A DNA stretch of 64,000 nt from Alcanivoracaceae bacterium (GCA_029213045.1 JARGPN010000015.1:62001-126000), one strand, 5' to 3'. Counted from the stretch's first letter, positions 27,906 through 38,308 are shown. The notes: generated by a model from the letters alone, not told the origin. Program-made: numbers and translations.

Positions 27906-28130
27906 TTAAGCGGGCATTGACCAGTAGGCAACAGGCATAATTTCACTGGCCCGGGAAGGAGCGAGCTCGGCATGCGCTTCGCGCAAAATGGCGCGGGCCT
28001 GGCGAACACATTTAGCACATTGGCTGCCAACACCTAAGTCACTACGCAAATCACGCAGGCTCTGGCAACCTTCCGCCGCCGCGTCGCGAATTTGTGTATC
28101 GGTGATGCCTTTGCAAAGACAGACGTACAT
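27906..28130 (-). CDS. bfd: Bacterioferritin-associated ferredoxin
   Basis: A 74-residue [2Fe-2S] protein. The four ligand Cys are at positions 4, 6, 38 and 41 (VCLCKG and CAKC), the canonical Bfd arrangement. Bfd passes electrons to the bacterioferritin haem to mobilise stored iron. It precedes bfr in the same direction. A Fur-box-like sequence lies 45-63 bases upstream, consistent with induction on iron starvation. Confidence 0.94.
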   Translation of the reverse strand: MYVCLCKGITDTQIRDAAAEGCQSLRDLRSDLGVGSQCAKCVRQARAILREAHAELAPSRASEIMPVAYWSMPA

Positions 28131-28174
28131 GATTGATTGCTGCCGTAGCCAATGAATATGTCCGACATAGTAAT

Positions 28175-28193
28175 GTTAATGAGAATGATTGGC
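28175..28193. promoter_or_regulatory. Putative Fur box upstream of bfd
   Basis: The 19-base GTTAATGAGAATGATTGGC agrees at about 14 of 19 positions with the classical Fur consensus (GATAATGATAATCATTATC). It sits 45-63 bases upstream of the bfd start, where bfd genes are usually Fur-repressed. Confidence 0.55.
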
Positions 28194-28221
28194 AACTCTA
28201 TTTGACTTCACGGCTCTCCGC

Positions 28222-28689
28222 TTAGCCCTTCTTACCCTCATCACTATTTTCGCTACTATCCACTGCATCTCGCCAAAAGCGCTGGGCTATGGCTAGCAAT
28301 ACCGCGGTGCTCCACCCCATCAGCAATATCCCGTTAAGGGCCTCAATCCCGGCCATTAAGCGCCAGTTTCGCTCGATAACGACATCGCCATACCCAACAG
28401 TGGTAAAGGTGATCAGCGAGAAATACAGCGCCTCTTCCAAATCAACCAGCGCCAACACACCAGGAATCCATCGGTAGGCAATCGCCCAGACTAATATCTG
28501 CGCCACATGCAGTGCTGTTAGCACTGCTAACGTTAACCCCACGACCCTCAATAAGGTCGACGTGCCCGCGCTAGCATGAAAGCTATTGAATCGCCGTCGC
28601 TGTCGCTGAATCCACCACGCAGTACCCACCGCGTGCATTGCCATACACAGAGTTCCCAGCACAAAGCCCAACAGTATCGGCAGCACCAT
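28222..28689 (-). CDS. Small potassium channel family protein
   Basis: A 155-residue membrane protein with a two-helix pore plus extra hydrophobic segments. The selectivity filter TVGYGD is present in ITFTTVGYGDVV, preceded by a pore helix (YFSLITF) and followed by a final helix. It lacks the C-terminal RCK domain, and so resembles the Ion_trans_2 class of minimal channels. Start at 28689 preferred: the upstream part of the frame (with a Cys/Arg-rich stretch) is an unlikely N-terminus. Ligand and gating unknown. Confidence 0.82.
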   Translation of the reverse strand: MVLPILLGFVLGTLCMAMHAVGTAWWIQRQRRRFNSFHASAGTSTLLRVVGLTLAVLTALHVAQILVWAIAYRWIPGVLALVDLEEALYFSLITFTTVGYGDVVIERNWRLMAGIEALNGILLMGWSTAVLLAIAQRFWRDAVDSSENSDEGKKG

Positions 28690-28847
28690 CACGCACCCTC
28701 TTCGCTTTTCTCGGCATGAACAGCCGAGTAAGCTGATCATCCTTACTATTCATTGAACAAAAATATACGGGCAGTTTTGCCCCGAATTAAAAATAACGTT
28801 ACTCACAGTCTGACTAACCATACCGCACTCAACCAGCGAGTTACCCA

Positions 28848-29999
28848 ATGACCGGCTTTATCTTTACAACCACGCGCAGCGTAATTTGCCAGCCCAGCGC
28901 CAGCCACGAACTAGCGCAACACGTTGTTAGCCTCGGCATTCAACGCCCATTTGTTGTCACGGACGGCGGCGTATTAAAAACAGGCATCATGGGACCGGCG
29001 CTAGCGTCATTAACCTCAGCGTCGCTCGATTTTGCAGTCTTCTCAGATGTCGTAGCGGACCCTCCGGAGGCCGTTGTGGTGCACGCCGTTGAACAAGCCC
29101 GCGCGCATCAATGCGATGGCATTATTGGATTCGGTGGCGGCAGCGCAATGGACACTGCGAAGTTAGTGGCGTTACTGGTACGCGGCGAACAATCACTGGC
29201 AGAGGTCTATGGCGTCGGCAATGCAACGTGCTCGCGCTTACCGTTAATTCAAATACCCACTACCGCTGGAACAGGCTCAGAAGTCACGCCGATTGCCATT
29301 GTTACCACCGGCGAAACAACGAAAATGGGCGTGGTGGCGCCGCAACTACTGCCTGATTTAGCAATTTTAGACGCGACACTCACTACTGGCTTGCCTGCTG
29401 CCGTGACTGCCGCAACGGGTATCGACGCGATGGTGCATGCCATCGAAGCGTACACCAGCAAACTGAAGAAAAACCCTTACTCAGACATGTTGGCGCGTGA
29501 AGCGTTACGACTGCTGTCACGCAATATTGAAACTGCGGTACATCAGGGTGACAACGTCGAAGCCCGCTCAAACATGTTGCTCGGCGCGATGCTTGCCGGC
29601 CAAGCGTTTGCTAATGCGCCAGTTGCCGCCGTTCACGCATTGGCGTATCCGCTAGGCGGCATCTATCACATCCCTCACGGGCTGAGTAACTCGCTTGTGT
29701 TACCGCATGTCATGCGCTTCAACCTCGCCTCGGCAAGTGATGCCTATGCCGAGCTAGCACCGATTGTATTACCGCAGGGAAGAAGTCTTGGCGCGAATCC
29801 GGCAGAAACACTGATCGATTACCTGGTTGAGCTGAGCAAAAATGTGTTACTTCCGCAACGATTGCGCGATCTCGATATTCCCGAAAACGCCATCGGACAA
29901 CTAGCGTCTGACGCCATGCTGCAAACACGGCTGCTCATGAACAACCCACGAGACGTCAGCGAAGACGACGCACGCATTATTTATCAATCAGCGTGGTAA
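28848..29999 (+). CDS. Iron-containing alcohol dehydrogenase
   Basis: A 383-residue group III ADH. Coenzyme-binding GGGSAMDTAK, PTTAGTGSEVTP and the metal-ligand region (GIDAMVHAIEAY, HALAYPLGGIYHIPHG with three His) are all present. Such enzymes oxidise short alcohols or diols, or reduce aldehydes, with NAD(P) and Fe2+. The substrate cannot be told. A thioesterase gene follows after 36 bases in the same direction and may be co-transcribed. Confidence 0.9.
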   Translation: MTGFIFTTTRSVICQPSASHELAQHVVSLGIQRPFVVTDGGVLKTGIMGPALASLTSASLDFAVFSDVVADPPEAVVVHAVEQARAHQCDGIIGFGGGSAMDTAKLVALLVRGEQSLAEVYGVGNATCSRLPLIQIPTTAGTGSEVTPIAIVTTGETTKMGVVAPQLLPDLAILDATLTTGLPAAVTAATGIDAMVHAIEAYTSKLKKNPYSDMLAREALRLLSRNIETAVHQGDNVEARSNMLLGAMLAGQAFANAPVAAVHALAYPLGGIYHIPHGLSNSLVLPHVMRFNLASASDAYAELAPIVLPQGRSLGANPAETLIDYLVELSKNVLLPQRLRDLDIPENAIGQLASDAMLQTRLLMNNPRDVSEDDARIIYQSAW

Positions 30000-30035
30000 C
30001 GCTGCGCGAAATAAAAACTGAAGGCGATAGAAAAG

Positions 30036-30476
30036 ATGTCGAATGAAAAACATATTGGCGCACGCGATGAGTACCGTTACTTCATTCCGATTACCACGCG
30101 CTGGCATGACAATGATATTTACGGGCACGTAAACAACGTTACCTACTACAGCTATTTTGATTCCGTGGCGAATCACTATTTAATTCACGAAGGCAAACTC
30201 GATATTCACCACGGCGACACCATCGGCTTAGTCGTGAATTCCGGCTGCAGCTATCACGCCGCCCTCGCCTTCCCAGACGAACTTGAAGGCGCCTTGCGCA
30301 TCAATCGGCTCGGCAACTCTTCGGTCGAGTACGGCATCGCCATCTTTAAAAACGGGGAAGAAAAAGCCGCCGCAGAAGGCCACTTTGTGCACGTGTTCGT
30401 GAACCGCGACACTCGGCGCCCAACGAGCATGCCGGAGACACTACGACAAGCCCTGAAGAATATTTTAGTGGCGTAA
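30036..30476 (+). CDS. Acyl-CoA thioesterase, 4HBT hotdog family
   Basis: A 146-residue single hotdog domain. The active-site pattern RWHDNDIYGHVNNVTYYSYF is the 4HBT-type motif with Asp and the HVNN helix start. It likely hydrolyses an acyl-CoA. Co-directional with the alcohol dehydrogenase and closed by a terminator, so the two form a small unit. Confidence 0.85.
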   Translation: MSNEKHIGARDEYRYFIPITTRWHDNDIYGHVNNVTYYSYFDSVANHYLIHEGKLDIHHGDTIGLVVNSGCSYHAALAFPDELEGALRINRLGNSSVEYGIAIFKNGEEKAAAEGHFVHVFVNRDTRRPTSMPETLRQALKNILVA

Positions 30477-30518
30477 CCTTGCTTGTGCATCGGCTGAACA
30501 TTACCAAGCATTAGAACG

Positions 30519-30548
30519 CAAAAAGCCCAGCAAACGCTGGGCTTTTTG
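30519..30548 (+). terminator. Terminator between thioesterase and tRNA-Ser (bidirectional)
   Basis: Hairpin AAAAGCCCAGC-AAAC-GCTGGGCTTTTT with A and T runs on both sides, able to stop both the plus-strand gene and the minus-strand tRNA-Ser transcript. Confidence 0.85.
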
Positions 30549-30561
30549 GTGTTGCTAATAA

Positions 30562-30652
30562 TGGCGGTGAGGGAGGGAGTCGAACCCTCGATACCCTTTT
30601 GAGGTATACTCCCTTAGCAGGGGAGCGCCTTCGACCACTCGGCCACCTCACC
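30562..30652 (-). tRNA. tRNA-Ser (GCU)
   Basis: A 91-base class II tRNA on the minus strand. The acceptor stem GGTGAGG pairs with CCTCACC, the anticodon loop CTGCTAA gives GCT, a long variable arm GTATACCTCAAAAGGGTATC is typical of tRNA-Ser, and the T arm GAGGGTTCGACTCCCTC is intact. CCA is encoded. It follows csrA, as in Pseudomonas. Confidence 0.97.
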
Positions 30653-30828
30653 GCAAATCTCTCTTTTGTGTCTTCAACGCTCAGTTATCAACATCGCGTC
30701 TTTAACTTAGAGCGTTTTAAGTTCTGTTTATATTTCAAACAGTCTTGTTCCGCACAAAAGAAAGCGGCAGGTCATCTGACCTGCCGCGGGCATGATACCA
30801 CTTCTTTTCAAAATTCCCAGCCCGAAAA

Positions 30829-31017
30829 TCAGCCAATCTCGCTATCTGATGTTTTTTCGTTCTGAATTCTTAAATAAATCTCTTCTCTGTGTACGGCAAC
30901 TTCCTTCGGCGCGTTCACACCGAGGCGAACCTGATTGCCTTTAACGCCAAGTACGGTAACGGTGACATCATCACCTACCATCAGAGTTTCGCCAACGCGA
31001 CGAGTCAAAATAAGCAT
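30829..31017 (-). CDS. csrA: Carbon storage regulator CsrA/RsmA
   Basis: A 62-residue RNA-binding regulator of normal length. The key RNA-contact residues Leu4 and Arg44 are present, in [10 protein letters not shown] and [10 protein letters not shown]. It binds GGA in the leaders of target mRNAs to control translation. It lies downstream of lysC and upstream of tRNA-Ser, matching the Pseudomonas order. Confidence 0.96.
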   Translation of the reverse strand: MLILTRRVGETLMVGDDVTVTVLGVKGNQVRLGVNAPKEVAVHREEIYLRIQNEKTSDSEIG

Positions 31018-31215
31018 GGTGGTCCCTCCAGGGTCCTTTTAGTTCAGTGAGCGCAATCGATGCGGCAGGGTACCGGCTACTCCGTGTTTCCATGGTAACG
31101 GGACTGACAGCCCGAGCCCTTGCCATAGTTAAGAGTCAGCATTATGAAAGAAGTTCTTCGTAGTGTCTGCTTGATGGTAACCCACTAGAACCACCGGAGT
31201 CTCAATTCTGACAAA

Positions 31216-31262
31216 CGAAAAAGCCCATAACCGCCTAAAAAACAATCGGTTATGGGCTTTCA
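31216..31262 (-). terminator. Terminator after lysC
   Basis: A 14-base perfect stem AAAGCCCATAACCG...CGGTTATGGGCTTT with a 14-base loop, followed by T residues on the minus strand, 50 bases past the lysC stop. Confidence 0.82.
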
Positions 31263-31313
31263 TGTAACGCAGATCAAATAATGTACGATTGTACATCGAA
31301 TCATTAAACTTCG

Positions 31314-32540
31314 TTAATTCACTTCTTTGTCTAATTCAAATGCACTGTGTAACGCGCGAACCGCTAATTCGAGGTATTTTTCCGCAACCACCACAGAGAT
31401 TTTGATTTCCGATGTGGAGATCATTTCGATGTTCACGCCTTCCGCAGCAAGGGTTTCGAACATCCGGCTTGCCACACCTGCGTGGGAACGCATACCAACG
31501 CCAACCAACGAAATCTTGGCAATTTTGTCATCGCCACTCACTTCGCCCGCGCCCATTTCTTTCACGGAGTTTTCCAAGATTTTCTTGGTTTTGGCGAATT
31601 CATTGCGGTGAACGGTAAAGGTGAAATCCGTTGCGCCTTGCGCGCCGACGTTTTGCACGATCATATCCACTTCGATATTTGCGTTGCCTACGGGGCCCAA
31701 GATTTTGTATGCGATGCCAGGAATATCAGGCGCATTACGCACTGTTAATTTGGCTTCATCACGTGTGAAGGCAATTCCGGAAATAACCGGCTTTTCCATA
31801 TCAACCTCTTCGTCAACCGTTATCAGGGTGCCAGGACCCTCTTCAAAACTAGACAGTACGCGCAATGGCACATTGTATTTGCCGGCGAATTCTACCGCAC
31901 GAATTTGCAGCACTTTCGAACCGAGACTCGCCATTTCGAGCATTTCTTCGAACGTAATCGAATCTAATCGACGCGCTCTATCAACCACACGTGGGTCTGT
32001 CGTATAAACGCCATCCACATCGGTATAGATCTGACATTCTTGCGCTTTTAACGCAGCGGCCAACGCTACAGCAGTGGTATCAGAACCACCCCGCCCTAAC
32101 GTGGTGATATTGCCGTCGAAATCGACACCCTGAAAACCAGCGACCACGAGCACGCGCCCAGCATTTAAATCTGCCCGCATTTTTTCTTCGTCGATTTTCT
32201 CAATGCGCGCTTTCATATACGCATTATCGGTGTGAATGGGAATTTGTGAGCCGGTGTAAGACCGTGCGTCTTGACCGATTTTTTGCAATGCCATGGACAA
32301 CAGGGCGATCGTTACTTGCTCGCCTGTGGACACCAAGACATCCATCTCACGCGGCGTTGGCTCATCCGTAATCTGATTCGCCAAACCGATAAGTCGATTG
32401 GTCTCTCCGCTCATTGCGGATACCACCACAACGACCTGATGACCGTCTTGTCGGAATTTTGCGACCTTGGCGGCAACCGCCTCGATTCGCTCCACGGTAC
32501 CTACCGAGGTACCACCGTATTTTTGGACAATAAGCGCCAT
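31314..32540 (-). CDS. lysC: Aspartate kinase
   Basis: A 408-residue aspartokinase with the catalytic domain (IVQKYGGTSVG at the start, FGRGGSDT-like LGRGGSDTTAVALA, TDVDGVYTTDP) and two C-terminal ACT domains that mediate feedback control. It phosphorylates aspartate as the first step to Lys, Thr and Met. It follows alaS in the same direction but is separated by a terminator. No lysine riboswitch is visible in the 100-base gap. Confidence 0.95.
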   Translation of the reverse strand: MALIVQKYGGTSVGTVERIEAVAAKVAKFRQDGHQVVVVVSAMSGETNRLIGLANQITDEPTPREMDVLVSTGEQVTIALLSMALQKIGQDARSYTGSQIPIHTDNAYMKARIEKIDEEKMRADLNAGRVLVVAGFQGVDFDGNITTLGRGGSDTTAVALAAALKAQECQIYTDVDGVYTTDPRVVDRARRLDSITFEEMLEMASLGSKVLQIRAVEFAGKYNVPLRVLSSFEEGPGTLITVDEEVDMEKPVISGIAFTRDEAKLTVRNAPDIPGIAYKILGPVGNANIEVDMIVQNVGAQGATDFTFTVHRNEFAKTKKILENSVKEMGAGEVSGDDKIAKISLVGVGMRSHAGVASRMFETLAAEGVNIEMISTSEIKISVVVAEKYLELAVRALHSAFELDKEVN

Positions 32541-32583
32541 AAAAGGTTAAACAGTCCGTAGTTAGTGAATTATTTGCTCAAAA

Positions 32584-32614
32584 AAGGCGCAACACTGTAA
32601 CAGGATTGCGCCTT
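32584..32614 (-). terminator. Terminator after alaS
   Basis: Stem AAGGCGCAA-13-base loop-TTGCGCCTT with a T run on the minus strand, between alaS and lysC. Confidence 0.8.
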
Positions 32615-32645
32615 CTTTTCATCCGACAGCGACGAAGCTGCCTTG

Positions 32646-35270
32646 CTACTTGTCCTTCGCCCACGCTTCAGCCGCGGCAAATGCTTCATTCAATGCGCCA
32701 GGGTTAGTGCCACCGCCCTGTGCCATATCTGCACGGCCACCGCCTTTGCCGCCGAGCACTTCAGAGGCCAATCGCACCAGCTCACCGGCATTAAATCGAC
32801 CGGTTAGGTCCTTGGTGACACCCGCAACCAAACTGATTTTTTCGCCTTCAACGGCGGCAAGTAGAATCACGCCGCTGCCCAATTTGTCTTTCAGCTGATC
32901 GACTGCTGTGCGCAGGGTCTTGCCGTCCGCGCCTTCAAGCTGGGTGACCAACACTTTTACGCCGTTAATCTCTTTCACCGACGACATCAAATCATTGCCG
33001 CTGCCCGACGCTAACTTTTGCTTAAGACGATCGATCTCTTTTTCAAGCTCGCGAGAACGTGCGGCCAACTGCTCGACGCGGCTGAACACTTGCTCCGTCG
33101 AGGTTTTCAGCACGCCTGCCACTTTGGTCACCGTGCGCTCTAACTCGCGCATGGCATTGAGCGCACGAGCGCCCGTCACCGCTTCGATACGGCGAACACC
33201 AGAAGACGACGCGCCCTCGGAGATAACCTTAAACAAGCCAATATCGCCAGTGCGAGATACGTGTGTCCCCCCACAAAGCTCCATCGAAAAATTATTCTCG
33301 CCCATGCTTAACACGCGCACATCGGCGTCGTATTTCTCGCCGAACAATGCCATCGCCCCAGCCTTCTTGGCGGATTCGATATCCATTAATTGCGTGTTAA
33401 CCGGCGTGTTCGCCAAAATCTGTTCATTAACGATGGCTTCAATTTTTTCGATCTGCTCGGCAGTGACGCTTTCACCGTGAGAAAAGTCGAAGCGCAAATA
33501 ATCGGCATTCACTAACGAACCTTTTTGCGAAACGTGTTCACCAAGAACGTCGCGCAGTGCGGCGTGCATTAAGTGCGTTGCCGAGTGATTGCGCATAATG
33601 GATTTGCGTCGCGAAACGTTGACGTTCGCCGCAAGCTTTTCACCTGCGCTAAGCGCACCGCCTTCCACTACGCCCATGTGCACAATCGCTTTCGCACGTT
33701 TACGCGTGTCTTGCACAGTAAACACTGCATTGCCGACGCGCAGTTCGCCTGTGTCACCGATTTGGCCACCGGACTCGGCGTAAAACGGCGTGCGATCCAA
33801 TACCACCATGCCGGTTTCACCACTTTGCAGTGTTTTGACCTGTTCGCCGTCGCGATACAACGCCACCACGGTGGCTTGGTCGTCTAGCAATTCATAACCG
33901 GAAAACTCGCTTTGCTCGTCGATCTGCATGCGATCGCTGTAATCTGCAGCAAACGCGTCTGCTCCGCGGGAACGGGCGCGCTGTTGTTCCATGCACGTTT
34001 CAAAGCCTTCCATGTCTAGCGTCAGCTCGCGCTCACGGGCGACGTCGTTGGTTAAATCTGTGGGGAAGCCATGCGTGTCGTACAGGGTAAAGACCACGTC
34101 GCCGGGAATTTCAGTGCCCTTTAAATTAGCAATCGCGCTTTCAAGTACTTTCATGCCGTCGGCAAGCGTGCGAGCGAACTGTTCTTCTTCCGCAAGTAGC
34201 GCCTTTTCGATACGCGCTTGGTTTTCGACCAACTCGGGATAGGCATCACCCATTTCCGCACGTAACGTCTTCACAATTTTGTAGAAGAATGGCTTTTCTT
34301 GTCCGAGTTTGTGTCCGTGACGCAAGGCGCGACGAATAATGCGGCGCAATACGTAACCGCGCCCTTCGTTGGACGGGATCACGCCATCGCAAATTAAAAA
34401 GCTCGCAGAGCGGATATGGTCGGCAATCACGCGCAGAGATTTTTCTTCGAGATTTTTGGTGCCGGTGGCTTCGGCCGCCGCATTTAATAAAGTCTGGAAC
34501 AAATCAATTTCGTAGTTGGAGTGCACATGCTGCAACACCGCCGCGATGCGCTCCAAGCCCATGCCGGTATCCACGCTGGGCTTAGGTAGCGGTTTCATTT
34601 CGCCGTCTGGCTGGCGATCGAACTGCATAAACACCAGGTTCCAGATTTCGATATAGCGGTCGCCGTCTTCCTCTGGCGTGCCTGGAGGGCCTCCCCAAAT
34701 ACCTTCGCCGTGGTCATAGAAAATTTCGGTACACGGACCGCACGGGCCGGTGTCGCCCATCTGCCAGAAATTGTCTGAAGCGTACGGCGCGCCCTTGTTA
34801 TCGCCGATACGGATAATACGTCCTGCTGGCACACCCATATCCTTCGCCCAAATGTCGAAGGCTTCGTCATCGCTGGCGTACACGGTGACCCAGAGCTTTT
34901 CTGCGGGAATATTCATCCACTTGGCGCCGGTTAAAAATTCCCACGCAAAGCGAATGGCATCGTGTTTGAAATAATCGCCGAAGCTAAAGTTACCGAGCAT
35001 CTCAAAGAAGGTGTGATGGCGCGCGGTGTAACCGACATTTTCCAGGTCGTTATGCTTGCCACCAGCACGCACACAGCGCTGGCTGCTGACCGCACGAACG
35101 TAGTCACGCTTTTCTCGGCCAAGAAAGCAGTCTTTAAATTGGTTCATCCCAGCATTAGTAAACAGCAGGGTTGGGTCCTCGTGAGGCACCAATGAACTGG
35201 ACGGAACGACTGTGTGGCCCTGTTGGGCAAAATAGTCGAGAAAGGCCTGGCGAATGTCAGCGCTCTTCAT
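32646..35270 (-). CDS. alaS: Alanyl-tRNA synthetase
   Basis: An 874-residue class II synthetase of normal length. Catalytic motifs are seen at the N-terminus ([14 protein letters not shown]), then [15 protein letters not shown]. The editing domain has [12 protein letters not shown] and [13 protein letters not shown] with zinc ligands, and the C-terminal oligomerisation and DHHA1 domain ends [15 protein letters not shown]. Start set at [10 protein letters not shown], the conserved beginning; the frame is open eight codons further. Confidence 0.97.
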   Translation of the reverse strand: MKSADIRQAFLDYFAQQGHTVVPSSSLVPHEDPTLLFTNAGMNQFKDCFLGREKRDYVRAVSSQRCVRAGGKHNDLENVGYTARHHTFFEMLGNFSFGDYFKHDAIRFAWEFLTGAKWMNIPAEKLWVTVYASDDEAFDIWAKDMGVPAGRIIRIGDNKGAPYASDNFWQMGDTGPCGPCTEIFYDHGEGIWGGPPGTPEEDGDRYIEIWNLVFMQFDRQPDGEMKPLPKPSVDTGMGLERIAAVLQHVHSNYEIDLFQTLLNAAAEATGTKNLEEKSLRVIADHIRSASFLICDGVIPSNEGRGYVLRRIIRRALRHGHKLGQEKPFFYKIVKTLRAEMGDAYPELVENQARIEKALLAEEEQFARTLADGMKVLESAIANLKGTEIPGDVVFTLYDTHGFPTDLTNDVARERELTLDMEGFETCMEQQRARSRGADAFAADYSDRMQIDEQSEFSGYELLDDQATVVALYRDGEQVKTLQSGETGMVVLDRTPFYAESGGQIGDTGELRVGNAVFTVQDTRKRAKAIVHMGVVEGGALSAGEKLAANVNVSRRKSIMRNHSATHLMHAALRDVLGEHVSQKGSLVNADYLRFDFSHGESVTAEQIEKIEAIVNEQILANTPVNTQLMDIESAKKAGAMALFGEKYDADVRVLSMGENNFSMELCGGTHVSRTGDIGLFKVISEGASSSGVRRIEAVTGARALNAMRELERTVTKVAGVLKTSTEQVFSRVEQLAARSRELEKEIDRLKQKLASGSGNDLMSSVKEINGVKVLVTQLEGADGKTLRTAVDQLKDKLGSGVILLAAVEGEKISLVAGVTKDLTGRFNAGELVRLASEVLGGKGGGRADMAQGGGTNPGALNEAFAAAEAWAKDK

Positions 35271-35442
35271 AAATACGGCATACCGGATTTTCAAGGGAGG
35301 CCAAGTATAGCGAGGTCGGCGCTGTGATTCGATGGGGTCAGTGCTATCAAAGTGATCTATTGTCGATTAGGCAGTTTTACGGGGACGCACGTGATCAACT
35401 ACACGCCGATTTTCAGCTCTTTTCTGTGCGAAAAACACTCAG

Positions 35443-36207
35443 CTAGCTGAACCAAGCGGCAATACATACCGCGATCACTAACACCAGCAACACCCAGCGC
35501 AACACGGCTTGCGAGACGTTCAGCGCGAATTTAACGGACAGCTGGACGCCCACCACCTGTGCCGCTGCCAACACTAATCCCGGCACCCACTGAACTTGAT
35601 CACGCGCAACAAACACCGCAAGGGCAACAATGCTAAACAGTGCAGTGCAGGCCATTTTCAATGCGTTACTTCTGACCAAGTCGTATCGCAGGGCACCAGC
35701 TAAGGCGACGATCAAAATAAACCCCACCCCTGCTTGGATAAATCCGCCGTAAAGTCCCGCTGCGAATAACCACGCGTAACCCGATGGAGATTCGGAAAGG
35801 CTTTTCGGGGTGGTGCCTTCGCTGGGAGCAACCATGGAGGGCTTAACCACCATGGTAATTGCCATGACAATCATGGTGGTGAGCAAAACCGGTTTAAGAA
35901 TCTCGGCAGGTAAATAAGAAGCTGTGAGCGCACCAATAAGCGAACCGATAAAGGTGGGAATTAGAATCTGAATCACAGCTCCGCGATCTAAGGCACCGTG
36001 TCGGTCAAAGCCTTTTACGCCAGCAAGTGATTGGATTAATACACCGACACGGTTAGTGCCATTCGCCACGTCTGCGGGCATGCCCAACATCATTAGTGCA
36101 GGGAGCGTAAGGAACGAACCGCCGCCAGCCAGGGTGTTGATAAACCCAGCGACTACCCCAGCACAGATTAAAAGCAGTAGCGTTAGTGTATTTAAGTCTT
36201 CAATCAT
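35443..36207 (-). CDS. TSUP-family membrane transporter (TauE/SafE-like)
   Basis: A 254-residue protein with about eight membrane helices and the TSUP signatures: a first helix region GVVAGFINTLAGGGSFLTLPALMMLGMP with the GGG-S-L-P motif, and a repeat-related second half AAGLYGGFIQAGVGFILIVAL. TSUP proteins move sulfite, sulfonates or organic acids; the substrate is not known. The ATG at 36207 has GAGG 6 bases ahead. Confidence 0.85.
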   Translation of the reverse strand: MIEDLNTLTLLLLICAGVVAGFINTLAGGGSFLTLPALMMLGMPADVANGTNRVGVLIQSLAGVKGFDRHGALDRGAVIQILIPTFIGSLIGALTASYLPAEILKPVLLTTMIVMAITMVVKPSMVAPSEGTTPKSLSESPSGYAWLFAAGLYGGFIQAGVGFILIVALAGALRYDLVRSNALKMACTALFSIVALAVFVARDQVQWVPGLVLAAAQVVGVQLSVKFALNVSQAVLRWVLLVLVIAVCIAAWFS

Positions 36208-36638
36208 GTCAGGCCTCAATGCAGGGCTTGAGTATATGGAATTTGGAAAAAGATTTGCGGGCTTTGTTAGGTGTGGTGTTGGCGAGGGAGGAGTTTAATC
36301 GGATTGGCCAAGTTAGTCTTAGTGTCTAGTCGAATGCGGGAGACACTTGGGAGGCCGTATCGCTTGCTGGCAAGCTCCCACAAAAGATACGCCACCCTGC
36401 AAACTAACCTCGACAATCGGCACGAAGCTCCGATCTAGGTGGGAGCTTGCCTGCAAGCGATACGACACATGCAAAAACCAATCGCTGCAAACCAGCCTCC
36501 ACCGACGACACAAAGCACAGCCCGATTTTGGAAGTCGAATGCAGTAGAGACTTGGGTGGCAGCATCGCTTGCAGGCAAGCTCCCACAAAAGATACAAAGC
36601 TCAGGAAGGCGGTGTTTTAAAGGGAGAGTGTGTAACGG
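36208..36638. repeat. REP-like repeat cluster C
   Basis: No gene is seen. There are three REP-like elements of the same family as clusters A and B: 36359-36382 and 36563-36587 in one orientation and 36439-36461 in the other. The first and third lie inside longer direct repeats of about 60 bases (around 36331-36390 and 36533-36595) that share the beginning GTCGAATGC and the ending CCCACAAAAGATAC, so this cluster arose by local duplication. Confidence 0.82.
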
Positions 36639-37103
36639 TTATTCAGGATCGATGCTTAATGCATTGAAGCATTGTTCGGCGGTGAAGCCTCGGTATTGCA
36701 GGAATCGTAACTGACGGGCTTTTTCTTTTTGATTTTGTGGATCAGGCTTTACGCCGAAACGACGTTGCCGCGTTTCGCTTGCCTTTTCGAACCAATCGAC
36801 TTCCAGTGATTCGATCTTTTCTTCGAGCAGATGCTTATCGATGCCGCGTCGTTTTAAATCTTGGCGAATGCGCAGCAATCCATGCCCTCTCTCGACAGAC
36901 ATGCGCAGAAAAATATCCACATAACGCTCGTCGTTGAGAAAGTTTTTATCTTCCAGCCAAAGCAATATGGGTTCTGCTTCAACGTCTTCCCCAAACTTCT
37001 TTTCTAGTTTTTGCGTAATTTCATGACGCGAGTATTCACGACGTGCCAGCCAATTCATGGCGGCACGTCGTAACTCCGCAGCGTCAGCGACTTTCTCAGT
37101 CAT
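36639..37103 (-). CDS. recX: RecX regulatory protein
   Basis: A 154-residue RecX. Three helical tandem modules are recognisable: [24 protein letters not shown], then [24 protein letters not shown], and [12 protein letters not shown]. It inhibits RecA filament growth. The start overlaps the recA stop by 8 bases (ATGACTGA), so translation is coupled to recA. Confidence 0.92.
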   Translation of the reverse strand: MTEKVADAAELRRAAMNWLARREYSRHEITQKLEKKFGEDVEAEPILLWLEDKNFLNDERYVDIFLRMSVERGHGLLRIRQDLKRRGIDKHLLEEKIESLEVDWFEKASETRQRRFGVKPDPQNQKEKARQLRFLQYRGFTAEQCFNALSIDPE

Positions 37104-38142
37104 CGGCCTCAGTCTCAGCCGCTTCTGGCGCTGCAGCAGCACTCGAAGAAGTCGGTAGGGACAGTAGACGGGCGCGGATTTCCACTTCAACTTCTTCCGC
37201 TACTTGTGGGTTCTGCTTCAAAAACTCACAGGCATTTTGTTTGCCTTGACCTATTTTGTCGCCGTTATAAGCGTACCAAGCACCAGACTTATCAATCAGA
37301 CCGAGCTGCACACCGATATCGAGGACTTCACCAAGGTTATTAATGCCGCTGCCATAAAGGATCTGGAATTCAGCTTGCTTAAATGGCGGCGCCACTTTGT
37401 TCTTAACCACTTTTACGCGTGTTTCGTTACCCGTAACTTCGTCGCCCTGCTTCACCGCACCAATGCGACGAATATCCAAACGGACGGATGAATAGAACTT
37501 CAACGCGTTACCGCCAGTGGTGGTTTCCGGGTTGCCGAACATCACACCAATCTTCATTCGAATCTGGTTAATGAAAATCACCAAGCAGTTTGCGTTTTTA
37601 ACGTTACCGGTGATTTTACGCAGCGCTTGGCTCATCAAACGGGCCTGAACACCAACGTGGTGGTCACCCATTTCGCCTTCAATTTCTGCTTTCGGAACAA
37701 GTGCTGCCACGGAATCGACAATGATCACATCAACGGCGTTAGAGCGAACCAGCATGTCGGTGATTTCCAGTGCTTGTTCACCCGTGTCTGGCTGAGAAAC
37801 GATAAGATCGTCGACGTTAACGCCGAGCTTTTCAGCGTAATCGGGATCAAGTGCGTGCTCCGCATCAACGAACGCGCAGTTGGCGCCGTGTTTTTGTGCT
37901 TGAGCGATCACGGACAATGTGAGGGTGGTTTTACCGGAAGACTCAGGACCGTAAATTTCAACGATACGTCCTTTGGGCAAGCCGCCAATGCCCAGCGCGA
38001 TATCTAAACCCAGAGAACCGGTAGAGATTGAAGGAATGCGTTCGCGCTTTTGATCGCCCATACGCATAACCGAACCTTTACCGAATTGACGTTCAATCTG
38101 TGCCAATGCCGCTGAAAGCGCCTTACCTTTGTTGTCATCCAT
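37096..38142 (-). CDS. recA: Recombinase RecA
   Basis: A 348-residue RecA. Walker A is GPESSGKTT, the LexA/strand-exchange loops L1 and L2 ([23 protein letters not shown]) are intact, and the C-terminus is acidic. It drives homologous recombination and SOS induction. The start at MDDNKGKAL is preferred; the frame is open 34 codons upstream but that part lacks homology. A LexA-type box lies about 125 bases upstream. Operon recA-recX. Confidence 0.98.
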   Translation of the reverse strand: MDDNKGKALSAALAQIERQFGKGSVMRMGDQKRERIPSISTGSLGLDIALGIGGLPKGRIVEIYGPESSGKTTLTLSVIAQAQKHGANCAFVDAEHALDPDYAEKLGVNVDDLIVSQPDTGEQALEITDMLVRSNAVDVIIVDSVAALVPKAEIEGEMGDHHVGVQARLMSQALRKITGNVKNANCLVIFINQIRMKIGVMFGNPETTTGGNALKFYSSVRLDIRRIGAVKQGDEVTGNETRVKVVKNKVAPPFKQAEFQILYGSGINNLGEVLDIGVQLGLIDKSGAWYAYNGDKIGQGKQNACEFLKQNPQVAEEVEVEIRARLLSLPTSSSAAAAPEAAETEADD

Positions 38143-38265
38143 TTTCTCTGCCCCTTTTGCCATCTTTCGCTTACTTCCCAATTCTGCAAATTGATGTGTT
38201 CCGAGTATTCCAATACTTCGGCCCACGCGACTCATGGAATGCATAATGCACCGACCTTTTGGACA

Positions 38266-38281
38266 CTGTCAATACGGACAG
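38266..38281. promoter_or_regulatory. SOS (LexA) box upstream of recA
   Basis: CTGT-CAATACGG-ACAG fits the LexA core CTG(T)-N8-ACAG exactly, with A and T at the flanks (ACTGT...ACAGTA). It lies 124-139 bases upstream of the recA start. Confidence 0.8.
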
Positions 38282-38308
38282 TACCATTAATGCAAAAAAA
38301 TCGGTGCC

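Noticed and set aside
32541-32645. Lysine riboswitch before lysC
   Set aside because: The gap is only about 100 bases, and it holds the alaS terminator; no riboswitch-like fold is possible.
37104-37190. Longer RecX start overlapping recA
   Set aside because: The extra 29 residues lie in recA coding sequence and are not RecX-like; the ATGACTGA overlap start is typical.
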